This document shows, piece by piece, positions 1 through 8,271 of a DNA stretch of 64,000 bases. The first letter of the stretch is position 1. Every line of letters starts with the position of its first letter. Made by a program: the position numbers and the translations under genes. This stretch comes from JBBDYG01 sp040901765 (GTDB taxonomy: Bacteria > Planctomycetota > Planctomycetia > Pirellulales > Lacipirellulaceae), in assembly GCA_040901765.1 (NCBI GenBank), contig JBBDYG010000039.1:115497-179496 (forward strand), read 5' to 3'. A model generated the notes under the pieces. It saw nothing but the letters and a program-made list of their open reading frames with translations, made no database searches and was not told the origin of the DNA.

Positions 1-150
1 TGGGACTGGGCCTTGTACATCGGCACCATCGGGCTGTTCGTCGCGCTGCTGTTTCTGTTCATTCGGTTCCTGCCGATGATTTCAATTTTCGAAATGCGCG
101 AACTGGTTCACGAGACTTCCGAACAGGAAGGACCGCATGGCCACGCCTGA
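1..150 (+). CDS. actC: Alternative complex III subunit ActC, C-terminal end (partial)
   Basis: Open from the first base of the window to TGA at 148-150, giving the last 49 residues of a longer protein. They form one hydrophobic helix (ALYIGTIGLFVALLFLF) followed by RFLPMISIFEMREL and a polar tail. This matches the end of the NrfD-like quinol-binding membrane subunit of alternative complex III, and the next gene is actD, so ActC is the expected neighbour. The stop lies inside actD: the two genes overlap by 14 bases, which suggests coupled translation. The fragment alone would not identify the family; the call leans on gene order. Confidence 0.75.
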   Translation, partial: WDWALYIGTIGLFVALLFLFIRFLPMISIFEMRELVHETSEQEGPHGHA

Positions 151-688
151 GACCACCATCGCCGATGACTATTACGGCCTGCTGGCGGAGTTCCCGAGCA
201 GCGACGAATTGCTGCGCGCCGCGGAACAGGCGACCGCCGCGGGGTATCGCCGGCTCGACGCCTATTCGCCGATGCCGATTGAAGGCCTGGCCGAGGCGAT
301 CGGGCATGAACGCACGCGGCTACCGCTGGTGGTGCTCATCGGCGGCATCATCGGCGCGGCAACGGGTTACTCGATGCAGTGGTGGATGACGATGGACTAC
401 CCGCTCAACATCGGCGGCAGGCCGCTCCATAGCTGGCCGGCGTTCATTCCGGTCACGTTCGAGCTGACCATCCTGTTCGCGTCGCTGGCGGCGGTGCTCG
501 GCATGTTGGCCCTCAACGGGCTGCCTCGGCCCAATCACCCGCTGTTTGCCGTGCCCGAATTCAGCCTCGCCACGCAAGATAAATACTTCCTGTGCATCGA
601 AACGACCGATCCCCAGTTCGACATCGAAGGTACGCAAGAGTTTTTAATCGGCATGAATCCCACCAGGGTGACGCTCGTTGACAGTTAA
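137..688 (+). CDS. actD: Alternative complex III membrane subunit ActD (DUF3341)
   Basis: 183 residues, the usual length for DUF3341. A soluble N-terminal part (YYGLLAEFPSSDELLRAAEQ, then GYRRLDAYSPMPIEGL) is followed by two membrane helices, about residues 62-82 (LPLVVLIGGIIGAATGY) and 105-128 (TFELTILFASLAAVLGML), and a short C-terminal cytoplasmic domain with NHPLF and DKYFLCIE, all typical of ActD. Alternative complex III oxidises menaquinol and passes electrons to a cytochrome or directly to an oxidase. The start overlaps the end of actC by 14 bases. The gene ends just before a long inverted repeat. Confidence 0.9.
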   Translation: MATPETTIADDYYGLLAEFPSSDELLRAAEQATAAGYRRLDAYSPMPIEGLAEAIGHERTRLPLVVLIGGIIGAATGYSMQWWMTMDYPLNIGGRPLHSWPAFIPVTFELTILFASLAAVLGMLALNGLPRPNHPLFAVPEFSLATQDKYFLCIETTDPQFDIEGTQEFLIGMNPTRVTLVDS

Positions 689-709
689 GACAGACCAAGT
701 AAACCGTCG

Positions 710-924
710 AGCCACGGATGAAACACGGATTGAACACCGACGGGAAAAAGAGAACCGCTAATGGACGCTAATGGACGCTGATATGAGAGTGAGTGAAGAG
801 ACAGTTAATTTGTGATAGCCGGCATCGACCCAAATGATGTTTCAATTCTTGATTAGCGCTTATTAGCGTCCGTTAGCGGTTTCCAGTTCTTTTATCCGTG
901 TTCAATCCGTGTTTCATCCGTGGC
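710..924. repeat. Long inverted repeat, family R1 copy A
   Basis: Fills the actD-actE gap. The left arm has GCCACGGATGAAACACGG, GATTGAACAC and AACCGCTAATGGACGCTAAT; the right arm has the reverse complement (ATTAGCGTCCGTTAGCGG, TTCAATCCGTGTTTCATC, CGTGGC). The arms are about 70 bases each with a short unrelated centre. Two more copies lie at 4352-4511 and 21666-21877. It contains no plausible gene. Confidence 0.9.
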
Positions 925-953
925 TAGAATGATTCGCCTTCGCCGTCGTTAAC

Positions 954-1517
954 ATGAATTGCATTGCGTCACGTATCCGAACGCCGACATTCCTGCTGAT
1001 TACCGCAGCGGGAGTGATGGTGGCGGTGGGTTGCCACGACGACATGTACAATCAGCCGCGGTACGAGCCGCTGGAGCCGAGCAGCTTTTTTGCGGACGGC
1101 AGGTCGTCGCGGCCGCTGGTGCCGGGGACGATTTTGCGCGACGCGATTGCATCGGATAGCGTGCTCGCCACGGGCCGGGAGAACGGTGAATTAGTTACCG
1201 AACTGCCGGTGGAACTTACCGAAACGCTGCTTCAGCGTGGTCGGGAGCGATTCAATATTTTTTGCAGCGTCTGCCACGGCCGCACGGGCGAAGGAAACGG
1301 CATGATCGTCCAGCGCGGTTTCACCAAGCCGCCGACCTATCACAGCGATCGCCTGCGCGGCGTGCCGATCGGCCATTTCTTCGACGTGGCGACCCACGGC
1401 TTCGGCCGAATGCCTGCCTATGCGGCACAAGTTCCGGTGGAAGACCGCTGGGCAATTGCGGCTTACATTCGCGCGTTGCAACTGAGCCAGTACGCGGAGG
1501 TTACCGAGCTGCCATAA
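954..1517 (+). CDS. actE: Alternative complex III cytochrome c subunit ActE
   Basis: 187 residues. A lipoprotein signal (FLLITAAGVMVAVGC, lipobox Cys27) anchors the protein to the membrane. The segment NQPRYEPLEPSSFFADG is characteristic of ActE and precedes one c-type haem site CSVCH (Cys104, Cys107, His108); GFGRMPAY near residue 150 supplies the likely distal Met. ActE takes electrons within alternative complex III and hands them to the oxidase. Although separated from actD by a 265-base gap filled with repeat R1, it is surely in the same transcription unit, since the order actD-actE-actF is the conventional one. Confidence 0.9.
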   Translation: MNCIASRIRTPTFLLITAAGVMVAVGCHDDMYNQPRYEPLEPSSFFADGRSSRPLVPGTILRDAIASDSVLATGRENGELVTELPVELTETLLQRGRERFNIFCSVCHGRTGEGNGMIVQRGFTKPPTYHSDRLRGVPIGHFFDVATHGFGRMPAYAAQVPVEDRWAIAAYIRALQLSQYAEVTELP

Positions 1518-1555
1518 ACTTTGTATTTTGAGCAACGAAATAGCATGCACGCATT

Positions 1556-1750
1556 CAAGCCGGAGGCTTGACAGCCATTAGCCGGTGGTAAGCGAAGCGC
1601 CACCACCGGCAGTACTAGCAGGGGTGCCAGCAGTGTAACGAGACGAGAAATTGCTGCGACCCCTGCCGGGGTCGTGCCAACAGAAAATGAGTTTTCCGGT
1701 GGTGCGCTGCGCGACCACCGGCTAATGGCTGTCATCCCGCTGGGATGAAC
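1556..1750. repeat. Composite palindromic repeat, family R2 copy 1
   Basis: Lies between actE and actF. Begins with the small palindrome AAGCCGGAGGCTT, then TGACAGCCATTAGCCGGTGG, and ends with the inverse CCACCGGCTAATGGCTGTCA and ATCCCGCTGGGAT. Between them are GGGGTGCCAGCA and CGACCCCTGCCGGGGTCG. Further copies at 8272-8480 and 40479-40692 share this plan. No gene is seen in it. Confidence 0.9.
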
Positions 1751-1824
1751 GACACCGCGGCCCAATCGATCGCGCTAGAAAAAAGTTAAGGGCATTGACT
1801 GCCAAACCAACGAACAAATAAGCC

Positions 1825-2994
1825 GTGAACGACCATCAACAACCATCAATGTTGCCGCTGAGAGCCACGCTGGTCGTGGTAACTCTGGCCGGCGCTGCAA
1901 TTGGGGCGCTGGGGTGGTGGCTCCGGGCGGCGAATTGGTGGGAGAGCTACCTCATCGCCTGGCTCTACTGGATATCGTTCCCGCTGGGCGCGATTTCGCT
2001 CCTTCTGTTGCATATGCTCACCGGCGGCGCGTGGGGCGACGCCCTGCGGCCGGCTTGCCGCGCGGCGCTCGCCACGCTGCCGCTGATGGCCGTGCTGTTC
2101 GTGCCGCTGGCGATGAATCTCGAAGCACTCTACCCCTGGGCCGACCCTGAAAAAGTAGCGCACAGTGAGCTTTTACAACATAAACAGCCGTACCTTAACG
2201 AGACGGCATTCATCGCCCGCACGGTCGGGTATTTCGCGGTGTGGCTCGCCTTGTGGGCGCTCGTGGCGTGGCAATCGCGCCATCCCCTGCCGTCCTCCAG
2301 CCCCGCCGCGCGACGCGTGCGCAAGCTCGCCGGAATCGGGCTGGGACTCCACGCCTTGGCGGTCACGTTTTCGGCGATCGACTGGGGCATGTCGCTGGAA
2401 CCCGATTGGTACTCTGCCATCTACGGTCTCCTGTTTCTCATCTCCCAGGCCCTCGCCGCGCTGGCGGGCGGAATTGCCATAAGCGTGCTCGCGCCGCAGG
2501 TGGGAACCCGTTACGGCACACGGAGTGTGGCTACTACAATGCCGGCTCCAGATGTGTTGCACGATCTGGGAAAACTCCTGCTGGCGTTTGTGATGATCTG
2601 GGCTTACTTTCAGTACTCCCAGTTCCTAATCATCTGGTACGGTAACCTGCCCGAGGAAGTGCCGTGGTACTTAAAACGTATCGAGAACGGCTGGTTGCCC
2701 GTGGCATTAGCAATGGGTGGGCTGCAATTCGCGCTGCCATTCTTTTTGCTGTTAAGCCGCGACCTGAAGCGCCACGGCACGCTGCTCGCGTGGGTGGCGC
2801 TGGGCGTCGTGTTTAGCCGCTGGCTCGAGGTATGGTGGCTCGTCGCCCCTGCCGACGGTCAACCAATCCGTGTACCGTGGCTGGAGCTGGCGCTCACTGC
2901 CGCGATCGGCGGTCTATGGCTGCTGGCGTTTTTCTTCCGTTTTCCGACGCTGCAACGAGAAGCCATGACCTCGGTGAACGGAGATAGGTCATGA
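1825..2994 (+). CDS. actF: Alternative complex III integral membrane subunit ActF
   Basis: 389 residues, about ten hydrophobic helices, with family hallmarks WLYWISFPLGAISLLLLHMLTGG near residue 45, PLAMNLEALYPWADPEKV near 95, and YFQYSQFLIIWYGNLPEEVPWY near 260. ActF is the second NrfD-like membrane subunit and is structurally related to ActC; it probably contributes to proton handling. The start used is GTG at 1825; an ATG at 1849 (MLPLRATL) is the alternative and would lose eight polar residues. The stop overlaps the next start as ATGA, so translation is coupled. Confidence 0.88.
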   Translation: MNDHQQPSMLPLRATLVVVTLAGAAIGALGWWLRAANWWESYLIAWLYWISFPLGAISLLLLHMLTGGAWGDALRPACRAALATLPLMAVLFVPLAMNLEALYPWADPEKVAHSELLQHKQPYLNETAFIARTVGYFAVWLALWALVAWQSRHPLPSSSPAARRVRKLAGIGLGLHALAVTFSAIDWGMSLEPDWYSAIYGLLFLISQALAALAGGIAISVLAPQVGTRYGTRSVATTMPAPDVLHDLGKLLLAFVMIWAYFQYSQFLIIWYGNLPEEVPWYLKRIENGWLPVALAMGGLQFALPFFLLLSRDLKRHGTLLAWVALGVVFSRWLEVWWLVAPADGQPIRVPWLELALTAAIGGLWLLAFFFRFPTLQREAMTSVNGDRS

Positions 2995-3428
2995 ACGATG
3001 CCTCGCACGGAACCAACGACAAGGGGATCGCGCTCGGCTACGAGACCAGCGACGTCGATACGCGAGGGCTACTCGTGTTTGCCGCCGTGCTGACCGCGAC
3101 GGTGCTATTGGCCGGTGCGTTCGTGTGGTGGCTGTTGGCACGATTCTCGAACGACGCCACGCTTGCCGAGCCGCCCTTGTCGCCGTTTGCCCACGATCGC
3201 AGCGAGCCGCCCGGCCCTCACTTGCAGTCCGCACCAGGCCACGATCTCCGCGAGTTTCGGATGCAAGAAGACGCGCAGCTCAACTCCGCCGCGTGGATCG
3301 ACCGGCAGCAAAACTTGGCCCGCATTCCCATCGAGCAGGCGATTGAAATGGTGGCGAAAGATGGTCTGCCAAGCTGGCCCGCCGCCCCGCAGGAACTACC
3401 GACCGAGAACGCCGAGGAACAGCCATGA
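2991..3428 (+). CDS. Small membrane protein between actF and SCO, conserved in such operons
   Basis: 145 residues with one helix near residues 27-50 (LLVFAAVLTATVLLAGAFVWWLL) after a polar N-terminus, so most of the chain would be periplasmic. The C-terminal half has a recognisable pattern, LREFRMQEDAQLNS followed by W-x-DRQQNLARIPIEQA and LPSWP, which I associate with an unnamed protein that accompanies alternative complex III and oxidase genes. ATGA overlaps on both sides (with actF and with SCO) tie it to the operon. A structural or assembly role for the complex is inferred from position only. Confidence 0.75.
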   Translation: MNDASHGTNDKGIALGYETSDVDTRGLLVFAAVLTATVLLAGAFVWWLLARFSNDATLAEPPLSPFAHDRSEPPGPHLQSAPGHDLREFRMQEDAQLNSAAWIDRQQNLARIPIEQAIEMVAKDGLPSWPAAPQELPTENAEEQP

Positions 3429-4345
3429 TAATTACAGACTCGCGCACAACCCCAGCCGCCCAAACTGGCCAGACAAAAAGCGAACCACGACGACACGAAG
3501 GGCACGACGCGAAGGCAAGCAACTTTAACTTCGTCGTGCTCGTCGTGTCGGCGTGGTTAATCTTCTCAGCACACGCCGATGCATCGGATGCAGGGCCGGC
3601 CGTGCCGCTCAATCCGCAGGCGGCGTTGATGGCTGAAGTAAAATTCGACCAACGGCTCGGCGAGCAGGTCGATCTTCGTTTGTCGTTCATTGACGAAGAC
3701 GGCTCATCCGTGAAGCTCGCCGACTTTGTTCGCGACCGGCCCGTCGTGCTGGTGCTCGCTTACTACCGCTGCCCGATGCTTTGCAATCAGGTGCTCCGCG
3801 GCGCGGTGAAGGCAATCGACGCCTCCGGCCTGCGCGGCGGCCAGGATTACGAGGTGGTGGTCGTAAGCTTCGACCCCAACGACACGCCGCGCGAAGCTGC
3901 CGAACTCAAGAAGACTATTCTCAGCCGCAGCGGCGACGATGCAAAAGGGGGCTGGCACCTACTTACCGGCGGCGGGGAAAACTCCGGCCAGCTTGCCGAG
4001 CAAGTCGGATTTCAATTCCGATACGACGAGCGTTCCGGCCAATACGCCCATGCCGCGGGGCTGGTGCTGCTCGCGCCCACCGGTGAAATTTCGCGCTACT
4101 TCTACGGCATCGACTTTCCGCCCCGCGACCTGCGGCTGGGGCTGGTCGAAGCTTCCCAAAACAAGATCGGAAACCGCGTCGACCAGATTTTGCTGTACTG
4201 CTTCCACTACGATCCACTCACCGGCCGCTACGGCCTCGCCATCATGAACGCCCTCCGCATCTTCGGCGTGGGATTTGTCCTCGCGCTGTTGGGCTACATC
4301 GCAATTACCGTACGCCGCGAACGAAAGTCAATGCAAATGGAATGA
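3425..4345 (+). CDS. SCO1/SenC-family copper chaperone for cytochrome oxidase
   Basis: 306 residues, thioredoxin fold. The copper site is complete: CPMLC (Cys116, Cys120) and His209 in QYAHAAGL. It would deliver copper to the CuA centre of CoxB, encoded next. Unusually it has a second membrane helix at the C-terminus (about 272-295, LRIFGVGFVLALLGYIAITV), so it may be anchored at that end. The N-terminal signal or anchor (residues 35-50) is encoded by the second arm of a palindromic repeat (see 3483-3558); the first 33 residues are unusually polar. Starts in an ATGA overlap with the upstream gene. Confidence 0.9.
   Translation: MIITDSRTTPAAQTGQTKSEPRRHEGHDAKASNFNFVVLVVSAWLIFSAHADASDAGPAVPLNPQAALMAEVKFDQRLGEQVDLRLSFIDEDGSSVKLADFVRDRPVVLVLAYYRCPMLCNQVLRGAVKAIDASGLRGGQDYEVVVVSFDPNDTPREAAELKKTILSRSGDDAKGGWHLLTGGGENSGQLAEQVGFQFRYDERSGQYAHAAGLVLLAPTGEISRYFYGIDFPPRDLRLGLVEASQNKIGNRVDQILLYCFHYDPLTGRYGLAIMNALRIFGVGFVLALLGYIAITVRRERKSMQME
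3483..3558. repeat. Palindromic repeat inside the SCO coding region (family R4)
   Basis: AACCACGACGACACGAAGGG at 3483 is followed about 30 bases later by its imperfect inverse TCGTGCTCGTCGTGTCGG then CGTGGTTAA. The related motif AACCACAACGGCACAAAGG occurs in the intergenic palindrome at 42115-42203. Here the repeat is in frame and encodes residues about 20-45 of the SCO protein. Confidence 0.75.
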
Positions 4346-4351
4346 AAGACA

Positions 4352-4511
4352 ACCGCTAATGAACGCTAATGAAAATGATTTGAGGAAACACACAGATTCT
4401 CGGTAATCGGTAAACGCAAGCAAACTCCCAGTCTTCATTAGCGACGATTAGCGTTCATCAGCGGTTTTCTCCTCTTCCCGTCCGTGTTCAATCCGTGTTT
4501 CATCCGTGGCT
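4352..4511. repeat. Long inverted repeat, family R1 copy B
   Basis: Occupies the SCO-coxB gap. The left arm keeps only AACCGCTAATGAACGCTAAT; the right arm is complete (GATTAGCGTTCATCAGCGG, then TTCAATCCGTGTTTCATC and CGTGGCT). The outer left arm seen in copies A and C is missing, so this copy is truncated. Confidence 0.85.
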
Positions 4512-4536
4512 CAAAACAACTGACTAACGATTCGCG

Positions 4537-5514
4537 ATGAACGAAGAATTTGCCTTGTTTCCTGAATCGGCTTCGACCGCTGCGCCAATCGTGGACGGGC
4601 TATATACTTTTCTCGTGCTGTTAAGCGCCGTGCTGACGATCGGCGTTGCCGCGGTAATCATCTACTTCGCCATCAAGTACCGCGGCGGTTCGGCAGCATT
4701 TCGTGGCGGTGGCGGCGTCAAGACGTGGGTCGAGGTGACCTGGCTCGTCGCGCCGCTCCCCATTTTGCTCCTCATCTTTTTATGGGGCGCCAAGGCCGCC
4801 TTCTACATGCACCGCGTGCCCGACGACGCGATGCAAATCGACGTCGTCGCCAAGCAATGGATGTGGAAGTTCCAACATGCCAGCGGCCAGCGGGAGATCG
4901 ACACGCTCCACGTCCCCGTCGGTCGGCCCGTCCGAATGCGAATGATTAGCCAAGACGTAATCCACAGCTTCTTCGTCCCCGCGTTTCGGGTGAAGCAGGA
5001 CGTGCTGCCCGGCAAGTATTACGAAACGTGGTTCGAAGCAACGAAGCCCGGCGAGTACCGACTCTACTGTGCCGAATACTGCGGCACGAACCACTCCCGC
5101 ATGAAAGGGGTGGTCGTCGCCATGACCCCGACCGATTTCGAAGACTGGCTCAGCGGCGAGACGGCGGACGAAACGCCGGTCATCGCCGGCCAGCGACTGT
5201 TCGAGCAGATGCGCTGCGACACCTGCCACCGCGGCGGCGGCCAGCAGTCGCGCGGTCCGGCGCTCGAAGCGCTGTTTCGTAAGCAAGTTCCCTTGGTGAG
5301 CGGTGAGAACGTCTTGGCCGACGAAGCGTATCTGCGCGAGTCGATTCTGCGGCCCGCTGCGAAGGTCGTCGCCGGTTATGAACCGATCATGCCTGCATTT
5401 GAAGAGCAGATCGACGAAGAGGGCATCCTGTCGCTGATTGCGTACATCAAGTCGCTCGGCAGCGATGCGCCTGGCCCTACCCCGCAGGTTGAGGAAGAAG
5501 GGCCGACACCATGA
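4537..5514 (+). CDS. coxB: Cytochrome c oxidase subunit II with fused cytochrome c domain
   Basis: 325 residues. Two membrane helices (about 23-46 and 68-90) precede the cupredoxin domain, whose CuA ligands are all present: His143 (VIHSFF), Cys178, Cys182, His186 and Met189 in CAEYCGTNHSRM. A C-terminal class I cytochrome c domain follows (Cys227-x-x-Cys230-His231, CDTCH; distal Met probably in EPIMPAFEEQ). This is the caa3-type layout, allowing the oxidase to take electrons without a separate soluble cytochrome. It follows SCO after a repeat-filled gap and overlaps coxA by ATGA. Confidence 0.95.
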   Translation: MNEEFALFPESASTAAPIVDGLYTFLVLLSAVLTIGVAAVIIYFAIKYRGGSAAFRGGGGVKTWVEVTWLVAPLPILLLIFLWGAKAAFYMHRVPDDAMQIDVVAKQWMWKFQHASGQREIDTLHVPVGRPVRMRMISQDVIHSFFVPAFRVKQDVLPGKYYETWFEATKPGEYRLYCAEYCGTNHSRMKGVVVAMTPTDFEDWLSGETADETPVIAGQRLFEQMRCDTCHRGGGQQSRGPALEALFRKQVPLVSGENVLADEAYLRESILRPAAKVVAGYEPIMPAFEEQIDEEGILSLIAYIKSLGSDAPGPTPQVEEEGPTP

Positions 5515-7148
5515 GCGCCATCCTCGAACCATCACCGCCGCCGCGGCCGGCCAAGAACTACATCAACGTCAAATACACGGTCGCGTCGTGGCTGTTGACC
5601 AAGGACCACAAGCGAATCGCGCTGTTGTATCTGGCGGGCGTGACCTTCTTCTTCTTTCTCGGGGGCGCGGCGGCGGTCGTCTTTCGGCTGGAGTTGATGA
5701 CCCCCGAGGCCGATCTCGTGCAGTCCGAAACCTACAACAAGCTGTTTACGCTGCACGGCATCATCATGATCTTTCTGTTCCTCGTGCCGGCGATTCCCGC
5801 CGTGCTGGGGAACTTTTTGATTCCACTCATGATCGGCGCCCGCGATCTGGCGTTTCCGCGGATCAACCTCTTAAGTTGGTATCTGTTCATGATTGGGGGC
5901 GTGTTCACGCTCTACGTCACGATCGCCGGTGGCGTCGATACGGGCTGGACGTTTTACGCGCCCTACAGCAGCACCTACAGCAACACCTACGTGATGGCGA
6001 CCGCCGTCGGAGTGTTCATCGCCGGGTTTTCGTCGATTTTCACGGGCCTGAATTTCATCGTGACGATCCACAAAATGCGCGCGCCAGGCATGACCTGGGG
6101 CCGCTTGCCGCTATTTGTGTGGTCGCACTATGCCACCAGCCTGATCATGGTACTCGGCACACCGGTGCTCGCCACCGCGCTGATTCTGGTCGGGCTGGAA
6201 CGGGGCTTAGGCCTGGGCATCTTCGACCCTGCGCTAGGTGGCGATCCGATTCTGTTTCAGCATCTGTTTTGGTTCTATTCCCATCCGGCGGTGTACATCA
6301 TGGTGCTGCCGGCGTTCGCCGTGATCAGCGAACTAGTGCCAGCGTTCTCGAAGAATCGCATCTTCGGTTACACGTTCATCGCCTACGCGAGCCTGGCGAT
6401 TGCCGTGCTGAGCTTCTTGGTGTGGGGGCACCACATGTTCGTCTCGGGGCAAAGCCTCTACGCGGGCCTCATCTTTTCGATTCTCAGTTTGCTGATCGCG
6501 ATTCCCTCGGCGATCAAAGTCTTCAACTGGACCGCTACGCTCTACAAAAGCTCCATCACGTTCGATACACCGATGCTGTACGCCGCGGGCTTTATCGGTT
6601 TGTTCACGCTGGGCGGATTGACCGGCCTCTTCCTCGCGGCATTGGGCCTCGATATCCACGTCCACGACACCTATTTCGTCGTCGCCCACTTCCACTACAT
6701 CATGGTCGGCGGCACGGTGATGGCTTACCTTGGCGGGATTCACTTCTGGTGGCCCAAAATCACCGGCAAACTTTATCCCGAAGGTTGGGCCAGGCTATCG
6801 GCGGTGCTCGTATTCGTCGGTTTCAACCTCACCTTCTTTCCGCAATTTATCCTGGGCTATTTGGGAATGCCCCGTCGCTACCATGTGTACGACGAGGGCT
6901 TTCAGGTGCTCAACGTGATGTCTTCGGCGGGCGCGTCGATCCTCGCTGTGGGCTACCTGTTCCCGATGTGCTACCTGATTTGGTCGCTGAAATACGGCAA
7001 GCCCGCGTCCGCCAACCCGTGGGGCGCGGTCGGTTTGGAATGGCTCACTCCGTCGCCGCCGCCGCCTCATAATTTCGCCCGCACGCCCTACGTCGATTGG
7101 GAAGCGTATGACTACACCGACCCCCGCTTCAAGCCCGACCACGGCTGA
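5511..7148 (+). CDS. coxA: Cytochrome c oxidase subunit I
   Basis: 545 residues, twelve helices. Haem and copper ligands are visible: His82 (LHGIIMIF), the HPAVY motif with the His-Tyr crosslink pair, HH in VWGHHMF, and the final DTYFVVAHFHY. In helix VI the motif is FYSHPAVYIM, with Tyr-Ser in place of the glutamate of A1 enzymes, so this is an A2-type proton-pumping oxidase like that of Rhodothermus. The start lies in an ATGA overlap with coxB, and the 3' end overlaps coxC by 41 bases. Confidence 0.95.
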   Translation: MSAILEPSPPPRPAKNYINVKYTVASWLLTKDHKRIALLYLAGVTFFFFLGGAAAVVFRLELMTPEADLVQSETYNKLFTLHGIIMIFLFLVPAIPAVLGNFLIPLMIGARDLAFPRINLLSWYLFMIGGVFTLYVTIAGGVDTGWTFYAPYSSTYSNTYVMATAVGVFIAGFSSIFTGLNFIVTIHKMRAPGMTWGRLPLFVWSHYATSLIMVLGTPVLATALILVGLERGLGLGIFDPALGGDPILFQHLFWFYSHPAVYIMVLPAFAVISELVPAFSKNRIFGYTFIAYASLAIAVLSFLVWGHHMFVSGQSLYAGLIFSILSLLIAIPSAIKVFNWTATLYKSSITFDTPMLYAAGFIGLFTLGGLTGLFLAALGLDIHVHDTYFVVAHFHYIMVGGTVMAYLGGIHFWWPKITGKLYPEGWARLSAVLVFVGFNLTFFPQFILGYLGMPRRYHVYDEGFQVLNVMSSAGASILAVGYLFPMCYLIWSLKYGKPASANPWGAVGLEWLTPSPPPPHNFARTPYVDWEAYDYTDPRFKPDHG

Positions 7149-7797
7149 ACGCGCCCGCGTCTCAGAGCAGTTCGACGATCCGCAGCAAGAGACGGAAGCT
7201 CGTATTTTCGGCTTCTGGCTGTTTTTGATCACCGAAGCCATGCTCTTCGGCGGGCTGTTCACCGTCTACATGGTCTATCGCTATATCGACTCGACGTACA
7301 CGAGCGCTTTCGTCGAAGCGAGCCGCGATCTCGATCTGTTTTGGGGCACCGTGAATACAGGCGTGCTGCTCACGAGCAGTTTGACGATGGCTCTCGCCAT
7401 TTGGGCCGCGCGAGCCGCCAAAGGCCGGCTCGTGTTTTGGCTCGTCGCGGCAACGATCGTTCTCGGCTCCGCGTTCCTGGGCATCAAGTTCTACGAGTAC
7501 GCCCACAAATATCACGAAGGCCTCGTGCCGATCCTCAATTGGCCGTTTCACGGCTCGGGCGACGGCCTCGGCGCGAAGAAGATGTTTTACACCCTGTACT
7601 TCACAATGACCGGCATTCACGCCCTGCACATGGTGCTCGGTATCGCAGTGCTGCTGGTGCTGCTGGTGCCGGCCTGGAAAGAATGGTTCGGTCCCGAGAA
7701 CTTCCTGCCGCTGGAGATGACCGGCCTTTACTGGCACTTTGTAGATCTCGTGTGGGTCTTCCTGTTTCCGCTCCTCTATCTGATTGATCGATCATGA
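7108..7797 (+). CDS. coxC: Cytochrome c oxidase subunit III
   Basis: 229 residues with about five helices. Family signatures are present: FGFWLFLITEAMLFGGLF near residue 35, LLTSSLTMALAIWAA, FYTLYFTMTGIHALHMVLG near 165, and YWHFVDLVWVFLFPLLYL at the end. Subunit III stabilises subunit I and its proton uptake path. The ATG at 7108 overlaps the end of coxA by 41 bases; the first 30 residues are polar, so a slightly later start cannot be excluded. It overlaps coxD by ATGA. Confidence 0.93.
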   Translation: MTTPTPASSPTTAERARVSEQFDDPQQETEARIFGFWLFLITEAMLFGGLFTVYMVYRYIDSTYTSAFVEASRDLDLFWGTVNTGVLLTSSLTMALAIWAARAAKGRLVFWLVAATIVLGSAFLGIKFYEYAHKYHEGLVPILNWPFHGSGDGLGAKKMFYTLYFTMTGIHALHMVLGIAVLLVLLVPAWKEWFGPENFLPLEMTGLYWHFVDLVWVFLFPLLYLIDRS

Positions 7798-8129
7798 CCG
7801 GGCACGAACCTTCACTGCGAGCGTATTTCCTCGTTTACGCCGCGCTCATGCTGCTACTAGCGGCAACGGTGGCGATTTCGTTCGTCCATCTCGGACCGCT
7901 GAACGTAGCAATCATGCTGCCGATCGCGTTCACCAAAGCAGTGTTGGTCGCACTGATCTTCATGCACGTCCGCTACTCATCGCCGCTCGTCGGCGCCGCC
8001 GCCGGAGGAACGCTGCTGTGGCTGGCGATTCTGTTCGGCATCACCATGAGCGACTACACGACCCGCGGATGGTTTTCGGATGGGAAGCAGAAACCCGGGT
8101 TGTATGTCGAAGCCACCGCAGAAGACTGA
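7794..8129 (+). CDS. coxD: Cytochrome c oxidase subunit IV (bacterial type)
   Basis: 111 residues, three hydrophobic helices: YFLVYAALMLLLAATVAISFV, VAIMLPIAFTKAVLVALIFMHV and AAGGTLLWLAILFGITM. The middle helix with IAFTKAVLVALIFMHVRYS is the hallmark of the short prokaryotic subunit IV. It starts in an ATGA overlap with coxC and closes the respiratory operon; the next gene is on the opposite strand. Confidence 0.88.
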   Translation: MTGHEPSLRAYFLVYAALMLLLAATVAISFVHLGPLNVAIMLPIAFTKAVLVALIFMHVRYSSPLVGAAAGGTLLWLAILFGITMSDYTTRGWFSDGKQKPGLYVEATAED

Positions 8130-8271
8130 CGAACTCTTACGAAAACTACATGCATTCGCGTTCGTTCTTGACCGGCGTCAACTTTGCTTCGTAAAATACC
8201 GAAGTCATTCGGATTCGGATTGACAGACGTGTGCCATTGACTTTGCCATGCTCGGCGGTTCGCACGAACAA

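Noticed and set aside
5438..7072. A 544-codon plus-strand frame overlapping coxA
   Set aside because: Same-strand shadow of coxA in another frame, rich in Arg, with no motifs.
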